DNA of 64,000 nucleotides from Sipunculus nudus (Eukaryota; Annelida; Sipuncula; Golfingiida; Sipunculidae): NCBI GenBank assembly GCA_026874595.1, contig CM049322.1, positions 55,986,386 to 56,050,385 of the forward strand, read 5' to 3'. Shown piece by piece: positions 36,901 to 45,989 of this stretch (position 1 is its first letter; each line of letters starts with the position of its first letter). The notes under the pieces were generated by a model. It saw only the letters and a program-made list of their open reading frames with translations, ran no database searches and was not told where the DNA came from. The position numbers and the translations under genes were made by a program.

Positions 36901-37940
36901 AACCTTATTCAATTTTTATTAGTTTAAAATCTTAGGCCAAACATCATATTCATGCATCTATGGCAATTTGGCCCAATCAGGAACTATGGCCTTTCAAATA
37001 TATTCAAATATTTACGTCGTTCATCATCATTAATCAGTGAAACATCGTTAGGCGCGTCATATGATTTCATTCACTTTTTACTAAATAGGGCCTAATGTAA
37101 AAGAGTACCTCGCATAAAATATTCATTTTAGCGCCACTGGATGTCATCTAGCTTGGGACACATACACTTCAGAAAGGTGTCACTGATCGTAATACGTAAA
37201 ACACCGCGAGATAAACGTACAAGTGTGTTTTTTTTTCACGGCTTAGAAATTTTTAAACATAATTAATTACATATTAACATGACGGACGTTGTGCCGGGCG
37301 ATAGGAAAAATACTTGCCTACCGCCCCCGGCCGGCAGAAGCTTATCCCTACAAAGGATTACGGTTTTCGCATCTAACCCTACCGTTTCTACTATAAATGG
37401 GTCCCGATATTCTCTATGAATCACTCAGAGTAAATACATGAGACTCGACGAACATCACAACTGTCGCCACCTATCGGCAGCTTCTGAAATTAGTGCTTAT
37501 GGCCTGGTATGCATTCAAAAATGCTTGGTTTTAATTTTGCGGTTACAGAGCGACCTCGAATTTGAAGCCACCGCAAATTAGAAGTCAATCACAGTATACA
37601 TAAAATGTATATATTCTGAGGTAAAAGTCATAACTATGTATATTCCATCGCTAGGGTCTAGGAATAAGTAAAATTCGACTGAATATACCCCGATTTAGAA
37701 TATATTTATTAATAAAAGTACAGTTGTAGTTGATTAGTCAGTTTCTACAGCTGTATACCGGTTCCATAATAAAAAACGGACACGTTATAGTCAAATAAAT
37801 AATTGAAGGCACTCTTTCTGTGAACATAGATGTTTTCTAAGAAATGGCAAAATAAATAAAATAACCATGTAAGCGGATGTTTCTATCATACATATGATAA
37901 TGAAATTAAAATTCAACTCAGCAGGATTAAAAATGAGAAG
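36900..37940. other. spacer, nothing firmly recognised
   Basis: A GC-rich patch at 37285-37400 ('ccgcccccggccggcagaag') was checked for snRNA similarity without result. No gene is supported. Confidence 0.4.
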
Positions 37941-37963
37941 AAAGGTTAAAATAGTTTAAAATC

Positions 37964-37969
37964 TTTATT
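37964..37969 (-). terminator. poly(A) signal for the glycine-rich exon
   Basis: AATAAA on the minus strand, about 67 bases after the stop codon of the glycine-rich terminal exon. The spacing is suitable for an mRNA 3' end. Confidence 0.6.
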
Positions 37970-38035
37970 GGATAGAAACAAACGAATCTGATCTTTTTTT
38001 ATCATGGAGGTTTGTATCAGGATTATGATGGTCTT

Positions 38036-38085
38036 TCAGCGTCCATAGCCTCCAAGCATTCCATAATCAAAGCCTCCACCTATTC
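38036..38085 (-). CDS. candidate glycine-rich terminal exon of a secreted peptide
   Basis: On the minus strand a TTATTTTCAG acceptor is followed by a 50-base coding end. If entered in phase 1 it reads as a glycine-rich tail containing IGGGFDYGMLGGYGR and then TGA. Exon 1 at 43549-43609 ends in phase 1, so direct joining is possible and would give a peptide of about 36 residues. Joining from the cysteine-rich exon would need a weak internal donor. AATAAA follows at 37964-37969. The GYGR end is a Gly-basic pattern that could be trimmed to an amidated C-terminus, which is inference. It lies about 105 bp outside the duplicated block, and copy 2 has no counterpart. It may be an alternative last exon, the last exon of the cysteine-rich gene, or chance. 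Confidence 0.45.
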
Positions 38086-38424
38086 CTGAAAATAACATGT
38101 ATATAATTAGATCCGTCGGTGATCTCCCATTTTCTGTTCTTTCATCTTTTCCTTCCTTTATCTGTCTTGGTGAAACAATCATATCATGTATATACAAACA
38201 TATACCCATTTATATAAAAGTCTATGAAAAGCAATCATTATATTTTTATAAAATATTATATTTTATATGTATCTAATATCACGACAGATCCTTATGTCTA
38301 TAGAAACCTATCTGTATTGATTACACTCAATGGTTCTTCGTCCATAACATCCTAGTCAGATTACCTTTGACAATAACGAAACCAGGATTCACTCATGAGC
38401 TTTGAAAAGTATTTAAATACACTT

Positions 38425-39080
38425 AACCTCTCAGGGAGAAATGCCATGATTAAATTTCGGTGTGCAAATCACAAACATCCATCTCATATTAGTCTTTTTA
38501 AACCAAAAAAAATTCTAGTCTATGCACATTATGTATCTAAATACCCACGGTGATGAGTTTCATTATTTGTTTGAATGTACTGCCTTCAAGACGGAAAGAT
38601 CCCGCCTAATACCAAAGTTTTACCTGACTTGACCAAACACCTTAAAAATGCATCTACTGTTCAATACTGAGGATCGATTACAACTATCAAACTTAGCTAA
38701 ATTTGCAAAGAAAATCATGTCAGCATTAAATTAAAAATATTACTGCACTTGATACACCCAGGGAACATCCTATATATACACATTACAAATAATTATTTTA
38801 CCATCTTAGTGTCAGTATTATATTCAGATAGGTGTTCCTATCTTTATGCGGATATTAGTATATTGGTATGTTGCATATTATCTTCTTTTTATACTTAGGA
38901 TAGAAATATGTGCTTTCGTCGTATATTGATTGTTATTGGTCATTCGATGAATATGTAAAATTTGTTTTATATCACATGTGATCTTGCCATGTAAGAATTT
39001 CTTTATAATGTATTACACGACTCTGTATACCCAAAAAGGGGTCCTTCTGAGTTGTATAAACGTCTAAACTTCTAAACTCA
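38425..39080 (+). mobile_element. truncated LINE 3' end inserted in copy 1
   Basis: The frame contains MIKFRCANHKHPSHI (38446-38490) and then GDEFHYLFEC-F-T-R (38548-38605). This is the His/Cys C-terminal region typical of a Jockey/CR1-group ORF2, followed by an untranslated tail. The duplicated block at 49.4-49.6 kb reads straight through this point without it, so the insertion postdates the duplication. Confidence 0.6.
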
Positions 39081-39221
39081 TGTTTTATCAATAAGGAGGG
39101 AAAATTTATTTATATATCTCACAAGATATAAAATTTTTTTCAGAATTTTTCGACCGGGCTGCAATGCCTGATCCATTCAATAAAATAATAAGCCATTGAC
39201 TTTAAGCACAATACATCGTCG

Positions 39222-39227
39222 TTTATT
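39222..39227 (-). terminator. poly(A) signal for the cysteine-rich exon, copy 1
   Basis: AATAAA on the minus strand about 86 bases past the TAA at 39313-39315. This supports the cysteine-rich exon being able to end a transcript. Confidence 0.6.
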
Positions 39228-39312
39228 AAAAAAAAGCTCTAAACCAAACAATTTAGTACAACAGGTTACCTTATTTTGTTCATAAACAACAAAAACATAC
39301 ACTACCAATGTT

Positions 39313-39506
39313 TTATCTACACATAACACAGCGTGCTGCTGGATAGTATCTTAAAATAAATGTCACACCAGATTGTATTATAATGCACCCACTGCAGCAT
39401 ACACACTTGCTTCCACTGCACACTGTCGGTTCGTACGCTTTGCATCTGTCTGACCTCAAGACTGTAGAAGGAGGGCATTTTCTCCCTGTGCAGGGGCAAC
39501 CATCGG
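39313..39506 (-). CDS. cysteine-rich exon 2 of candidate secreted peptide, copy 1
   Basis: The minus strand has a GATTCTAG acceptor (AG at 39507-39508) followed by two bases and then 64 in-frame codons including a TAA stop. Joined in phase to exon 1 it gives an 84-residue precursor. The mature part has Cys spacing C-x-C-x4-C-x10-C-x7-C-x4-C-x-C-C and begins just after the signal peptide with DGCPCTGRKC. Further Cys occur later (CCSGC, and CVMC near the end). The paralogue keeps this spacing while most residues between the Cys differ. I know no family with exactly this pattern; it is loosely WAP-like at KCVCCSGC. The last 20 or so residues may be read-through into an intron, since the copies differ by a non-triplet indel after CCSG. 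Function is unknown: defence, venom, matrix or signalling peptide are all open. Confidence 0.6.
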
Positions 39507-40044
39507 CTAGAATCGGATGAATGAAGTTGTTATAGTGTGAGCAGAAAAGAGTGTCCGTTTATAGCAACTTAAGTGTGAACTTATATTGTTGTAATGTTGT
39601 ATTTCGAATTTAAAAAAAAAGTGTAAACGCGTTCACATGACACTGCATACACATCTGAACGACGAGTCATCAATAAACGTTCTGGTTATCCATGAAAACT
39701 TAAAGCCTAAAACTGTTTGCCTGCAAAGAATTTGTAAATAATTCATAAGCTCTACTCATATTTATGTCCCATTATTCATTTCAGATTTCATAAACGGAAG
39801 ACCACTACCTTCGACAGTCTGAAGTATAGGCGAAATTTAAAAAAAAAACCTTTATTATTATCTAAATCGCCGAGACCAGAAAAGCGGTCTCGAAACAAAG
39901 GTGTCATCATAAACTTTCATGAAAATTTTTCTGCTCTCTGCCTGTAACTATGGCATTTACATAAGCGCCGGCCATCCAACTGGAATGTTTCGTCACGTCT
40001 GTCTTTATATTAATACAGCATATTCGCTTTGTCTAGCAGATAAT

Positions 40045-41283
40045 GTAATCCAGATGAAGCCTCAGAATATTTCTTTAATTTTATTGAACACATTTTTATT
40101 CGAAAGAAATAAACAAGTACAAGGAAAGTAAAGCCCAGCCTGGTTGATGGGACAAAGAAAGTGAGTTGGCAAAACAGAACAAATATAAGTTACTGAATTA
40201 ACATAGAATAACAAACAATCAAGATGATCTACAAACATAAAAGGAAGAGAGAACAAAGTTAAAAAATTGTGCGAGAAAAAAATCAGAATAATAAAGAAAA
40301 GAAATTATAAATAGCAGAAATTTTAAATAATAGAGATGCAACTAAATTATGGAAGCTTATGAAAACATAGACAAGTAAATAATATTGATTGAAGAGTTTG
40401 GATTGAGTATTTAAAAAAATTACCATATAATTCTAGGCATAAAGTAAATACCGAGTTACAGGTAATAGTTGATGAAAATTTTGAAACACACTTTGATGCA
40501 AATTTAGAATGTGGGTGCTTATATGACAAAATGGAATTTCTGAAATTGTTGAAGTTGAAAAACAGACGCCATCTGGCAGGTGACAACGTCCAGATGGTAT
40601 TTCTCTGGATATAAATAAATATATTTTAAAATTATTGTTCCCTCTTAAGAAAAATTGTTTAATATTATACTAAATTCATGTTTTTTCCCAGAAGAATAGA
40701 GTGAATCTATAATTTATCCCTTGTTTAAAGATAAGCAAACTAATAATCCTGGAAATTATAGAGGTATCTCCTTTCTAAATGTTACTGATTTTTTAGAGAT
40801 AATGAATAATAGTCTATTACAGTATGTGAATAACCATGAAATATTATCACAAGCTCAGGCAGGATATTGTACCAAGGACAATGCTTTATTTTACATGGCA
40901 TAAAACATATATATTTAATAAAACGCAGAGGTAGGTTTTATTGTATACTTACTGACTTTTCAGAGCATTTGACTGTGTTCAATATGATACTCTGCGGGAT
41001 GTTACTGGGGAAAAAAGGAATAAATGGAAAGAAAGTAAAGGTGCTTAAACCACCGAATATTTCAAGTGTTCTCTATAATATTGAATTTGTTATTTTTGTT
41101 ATTTTTCTTATTTATAATGAATTTTTTCATCTTTTGAATTCCTCAAACTGTCAGGAAATTTACAAAAGTGAAAATATACCAAATTTAATAATGTTAATGT
41201 TTGCTGAAGACATTGTCAATTTCTCAGATACATTCGGGAGACAAAAAAAATTGACCACTTAAATGTATTTTCCAAAATGTATG

Positions 41284-41333
<50 letters not shown>

Positions 41334-42770
41334 CTAAAATTATGGTTTTAAGAAAGGGAGGCATTCTTCGTAAAATAGAGAAGTGGCATTTAAGAGATAA
41401 ATAGTAAAAGGTAGTTTCATATAATAAATATATGGTAGTTCTCTTTACAAGGTGATTATCGTGGATCAAAACTAAGCGGAAACAAGTAGGGCAAGCAAAT
41501 AAAGCAATCTACGTCGTCTAAAGACTTAAGCATAGGTCTCGTCATTTACATGTGAAACAGCTTTTTTCTTATTTATTTGATAACACTGTGGTACCGATTT
41601 ATTATACGGTTATGGATTTTGAGGTTACACCACGGTTGAATTAATAGAGTGGGTACAATATAAATACTGTAAATTTGTACAAAATGTTGGATCAAATACT
41701 CATAATGTCACAGTTTTGGGCGAATGTGGTCGATCCCTTTATTTATAAAATTCTCCATACAATGTTTAAAATATTGGGTTAAGCTTTTGTATATGGATGA
41801 TAAGCGGTATCCAAAAAGCATATATAATATCTTATACCAGTTAGATGACAGGGGGAAATCAACTTGAGTTACACATGTAAGGTCATTGTCATTTCTAGCC
41901 GGATTTTGATATATTTAGATGGCACGAGATGTGGGGACTGTTGACCACTTCACCATTAGTTTTAAACAGAGAAATATAGATATGGCACTGCAAAAGCGGC
42001 ATAATGACATTACGGATTGTAGTAAGTTATATTATTATGGGGCATTAATGTCCATGCTTACCATTGAAAAATATTTATTATGTGTCTCAAATAAAGGTAA
42101 TAGAACTACTGTAGCAAAATTTAGAAAGGTAAACCATACAGTGGCAGTCGACAATAAGGTGTCAAAAGAGAAAAGAGAATATGTTTATTTTGTTTAAAAA
42201 TGGGTATAATATAATTGAAGATAAAACTCATTTTCTAATGGAATGTTCTTTATATATTGATCTGTAGAATAAATATATACCAAAGAAGTTTCATGAACAA
42301 AATGAACATAACTTCTGATACTGATAATGAATTTTGATGGCCTATACCAGACAACAAATTTAGCAGCTTACGTGTCATAGGGTTTTAAACGAAGAGCAAC
42401 AGTATTTAAAAAACTAAATACTGCCATTATTCAAAAATGTTAAAACTGTTAATATTTTCAATTTTAAAAAAATTATCCCTTTACCCTTACTAAATCCATG
42501 CAGTGTAAATCAATTGAATGTATACATAAATTCTATTTGGTTTGTAAATGCATATTGCTTGAATATATGTTAATATATGAAGGTTAATAAAGGAAGTTAT
42601 GTTGATATTTTAAAAAAAGGGACATATGTCTCAAATTTCAATTATATAAAATAGACATGCAAGTTCTTGATTTGTTATCAATTGTAAATATTGTAAATTT
42701 TAATTGTAGTGTAGGAACTATGGGCCTGTAGCCTTTTTTCATAGAATGAACCTTCTTCTTCTCGAATCGC
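40045..42770 (+). mobile_element. Jockey/CR1-group LINE inserted in intron 1 of copy 1
   Basis: The frames show NPGNYRGISFLNVTDF (40745-40792), SQAQAGYCTKDN (40850-40885), ILTDFSEHLT-FN (40943-40985) and a catalytic-box variant LMFAEDIVNF (41194-41225). KIMVLRKGG follows (41337-41365), then the C-terminal IEDKTHFLMECSLYIDL (about 42217-42268). Many stops are present. A (TA)n run at 41287-41331 sits between the palm and thumb regions. Copy 2 of the host locus is uninterrupted at the matching point (about 50990-51030), which fixes the borders to within tens of bases. Confidence 0.75.
41287..41331. repeat. (TA)n microsatellite inside LINE
   Basis: Pure TA run interrupting the LINE RT frame just after a KMYGV block. 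Confidence 0.95.
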
Positions 42771-43548
42771 GCACTATCAATTTGCCGTATTTTTATATTA
42801 TTTAAAGCGATTTCTCATTCTCTGAAATATAAACCATTAAGCTACTGTCAAGGAGTAGGACGTAGCATATACGACCTGAAATTCCAGAAGGCTTAAGATA
42901 CGTAACAGTCTTAGCATATGGATGTCTTCATCCTCTTTCAATAAACAGTGCCACCATCAGACCATGAACTTATCATTACAAAAAACATTGTCAATCCCTT
43001 ATGACGCATTAAAATTGGTCTGCTTACTGTGAGCATTAAGAACGGGTTTCTAATTTTTGAATTTTATCGAATTTTTATACTGAAGATTTTATTGTGTTAT
43101 TGATTTTCCTCAGACCCTTTTCCCAAAACGGAAAACATATTTTAAGACCATGAATCTTAAGCAGAATTGGATGTATTCTGGAAGCCATAAAAAGATTTTA
43201 TGTTTATTATGTAAACACTGCAGTGTGATCAAATGCTCTTTTCAAGGGTAAATTTTTTTTTTTCATTTTAAAAGTAATATGAATAATAGTAAAAATGGTT
43301 CCTGGTAAAATTAGATAATTGGTTGAATAATGTAAATTTAAGGAGGGATTGGTGCTTATAAACTGTCAACATGTTATCTGTATACATTTTTTAAATAATG
43401 TCTCGTCATCAAAAACGTAGTAAACGATATCAAGAGTTATTGGTCGTCACAATTAGTATCTCAATCAATAATATTGCATCATGTATGAAATTCAGGCCCA
43501 ATCCTGGCAAATCTAAGAGTAGTTAAGCCTATTCCAACTTTTGCTTAC

Positions 43549-43609
43549 CGACTCCTACAGCGGCCAGACATAGAACACAGCAGATAAGAACAAATAGCGC
43601 TCTCCTCAT
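43549..43609 (-). CDS. signal-peptide exon 1 of candidate secreted peptide, copy 1
   Basis: The ATG is at 43609 on the minus strand. The 61-base coding part encodes MRRALFVLICCVLCLAA and three more residues, a textbook signal peptide with a basic N-terminus, a hydrophobic core and small residues at the cleavage region. It ends one base into a codon at a GTAAGC donor. The paralogous exon at 51563-51623 has the same length, donor and phase. Codon differences between the two keep the signal-peptide character. No in-frame ATG was noticed upstream in the same leader. A TATA-like CATAATAG lies about 55-62 bases upstream. Confidence 0.7.
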
Positions 43610-43663
43610 TGCGATCAGGAGAAGCCTTGTTGATTCTGGGTTGTAGTGAATTTTCCGTTCATT

Positions 43664-43671
43664 CTATTATG
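43664..43671 (-). promoter_or_regulatory. TATA-like element upstream of copy-1 exon 1
   Basis: CATAATAG on the minus strand aligns with CATAAAAA at 51681-51688 in copy 2, at nearly the same distance from the ATG. A start site about 30 bases downstream would leave a 5' leader of roughly 25-30 bases. The copy-1 version is a weaker TATA. Confidence 0.4.
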
Positions 43672-44093
43672 TTGTACATACCACCTCACTCTGCGTCACT
43701 AAAACTCATTAAGCGGCACCCTTTTCGATTCCAGCATATAACGCCATATGTTACATTGGACCATTATATTAACAAGCCAATGAGAAAAACCGGCCGTAAA
43801 AGCGCCATTGAGCAAATGAATATAGAATTAATATGTACAGCCGTTGTGCCTTTGCTTTTTAATGTGCAGTAAAGTTTAAATTAAATCCCTAAAACCAATC
43901 CGCTTCCGTGGAAAACACCATATACCCAATGGAAAGCCATGTGCTTTAACTAGAAATGATTGAAAAGTGATTTATATGTAATTGACCACTAAGACAGAAT
44001 AATTCTTGGAAAAGTTTCATACTTAAAAGCCAGATTTGTGGCTGCAACAGACTATGTCAACAATCCTATTGTAAACTTATTATCATATAACAC

Positions 44094-44161
44094 GTGTTAC
44101 ATCGATTAATAACCTACTGTGCAAGCTCATACATTTCTTGTGAAGTGTATAACAGCTGTCC
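44094..44161 (-). promoter_or_regulatory. conserved upstream element, copy 1
   Basis: A 36-base run (44094-44129) differs from its copy-2 counterpart (52082-52117) at only two positions, and a 17-base run containing CAGCTG (44145-44161) is identical. Flanking DNA is much more diverged. It lies about 485 bp upstream of the ATG. It may be a retained regulatory site or chance slow divergence. Confidence 0.4.
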
Positions 44162-44611
44162 CTTCTACAATGAATAGCATGATACATTGGCTCTAAAAAT
44201 TGTTGGTCTCATTAAAATTCGAACTAAACCTATACTCTCTGATAGTAACCATGTAATAATTCTAGAATGAAAACACATCGATATTATATAGCATTTTTGG
44301 ATTGAGTATTTAATAATCCAGCAATCATTTACATATATTTGTTTCCTATCGAGACAATCTTTAAAATAACCTTTATTCTTTTAGCCACTGCATTATTATT
44401 TCACAAATTATCAAGATATCAATTACGATACATTTCTCATAAAATTTGTTATTTGCAAATGGGCAGGCGTTTATATTCAACAAATTGAACAGTCATAGCA
44501 TATACTATTTAATGTTTATCCCTGTGACGTAAGAGTAAATTGACATGTCTAGATTAATAGAACGGGGTTGGTTCAATCACAAATGGCATTGCACGTCTTT
44601 ATGTATCTATT

Positions 44612-44840
44612 TACAGTAATATTATCCGTCAAGCCCTTTTAATCCGCCATTTGATAATCAGGCATTCGGCGTAAACCGGCATATTCCTAAAAAACGGATT
44701 TCCCTCCATTATATGTTATGTCCTAATCAGGTATTTTGCGTTATCCAGCTCCGACACCATTGCCGAGAACCAACTTCCATAATTACGATAAACGGTGATC
44801 ACGTAATCCGTTACGCCTCAGTGACCTTCCGGCCGATAAA
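44612..44840. mobile_element. possible pogo/Tigger-like remnant
   Basis: Sequence of the style 'acagtaatattatccg...aatccgccatttgataatcagg...gtaaaccggca' recalls Tigger-type inverted-repeat regions with repeated ATCCG/ATCAGG motifs. A matching right end was not securely found. Confidence 0.3.
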
Positions 44841-45820
44841 CATTAAAGTGCTTATTATCGGTCATGCTTGAGTCCCACACCAGGCAGAGTAAACAGACTC
44901 GCGTTTTCCCTATGAGCATGTGTCACAAAGGCATGAGTTGATGATAACGATTGTTTGGTCGGCCAATCACACGTGAAAGATGAGTTGGCCCCCCTTTGTG
45001 TCCATGCCAGATACAGCCGAGCTGACCCGAGTCGTGGTTCAGCTACCAATCGAAAACACCCTCACAGAGGAAAAACATTTCGCCGTAGATGCCGCGGTTG
45101 ACACAGGTCAGTAACAAAGACATTTTGTATATTTGTAGGGCCGGAAAGGAAATAAGATCAGGATGATAACGAAGAGTTCGACCTGAACACAAACAAATGA
45201 ATTCATGGATATCAATATGAATACAATTTACTGAAAAACTATCAAGTATCATTTGTGTTTAATACTTTTAACTGCCAACATCATATATTCACACTTGCAA
45301 AATGTATTTTAGTCCACAATTGAAAATATTGCAAAATATTCAAGTAATCCGCTGTGTATGCATTAATTTCCAACCGTATAATGATGAAGTGTTATATATT
45401 ATGGTAGTATTTTGTTACACAAAATATACAAATGAATGTTCCTTTGAACTTTAGTGGACTTGTGCTAGTAGCATTCTGGCCTAGCTACCCCCAGCCTCTA
45501 CACAGGAAGCTCATCGTGGCATTATCAGACATAAAAGGCACAGAGCAAAGAATATGGACAGCGTTGCTTGCTTCATGTAGATACCTTTTGTCTAGTATGT
45601 ATAAAGATTATTGGTATAGGATAAATGTAGAAGTAAAGAGGGTCTGACTGATGGAGATGTACATACAAATGACAGAATAAACAAATTAATATTAATGTAA
45701 TATGAATAAAGTAAAAATGTGTAAATAAGATGGTTAGTGTGCATGTATTGAGTGGGTCCAAATCAATCACTATTGAAATAATGGCACATTTTCCCAAATG
45801 GATGAAGAATATGTACCGCA
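44840..45820. other. spacer, nothing recognised
   Basis: Overlapping 64-71-codon frames without recognisable content. Confidence 0.4.
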
Positions 45821-45834
45821 TGTATTCATGAAAA

Positions 45835-45985
45835 GTAATCATGAATGTGAATACTTCTGCAATGTTTGAATACGAATACAAATATGTTCGTACTTTTTAC
45901 AAATGTATTCGAATACGAATACTGAAAATACCTGTATTCTAATGCAATGAATACGAATACTGAATACGAATACCCCATGTCCGAT
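45835..45985. repeat. degenerate GAATAC/GTATTC repeat
   Basis: Many copies of GAATAC and its complement GTATTC, with self-complementary stretches such as GTATTCGAATAC near 45907. Able to fold locally. Confidence 0.8.
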
Positions 45986-45989
45986 ATAA

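Larger units (their letters stand above)
39507..43548 (-). other. intron 1 of candidate secreted-peptide gene, copy 1
   Basis: Runs from the GTAAGC donor at 43543-43548 to the CTAG acceptor at 39507-39510, phase 1, about 4.0 kb. The copy-2 intron is about 1.05 kb. Most of the excess is the LINE at about 40045-42770. Confidence 0.55.
38190..44620. repeat. segmental duplication containing the secreted-peptide gene, copy 1
   Basis: Colinear with 49345-52670. Matching runs flank and include both exons, for example 'tatacaaacata.acc', 'ttacctttgacaataacgaaac', 'gactcctacagcggcca' and 'gattaataacctactgt'. Copy 1 is longer mainly because of two LINE insertions (about 38425-39080 and 40045-42770) that copy 2 lacks. 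Confidence 0.8.

Noticed and set aside
37285-37400. U1 snRNA-like gene, because of 'atacttgcctaccg' resembling the U1 5' end
   Set aside because: The rest of the U1 sequence and its stem-loops do not align, and the 5' match has a mismatch in the key region.
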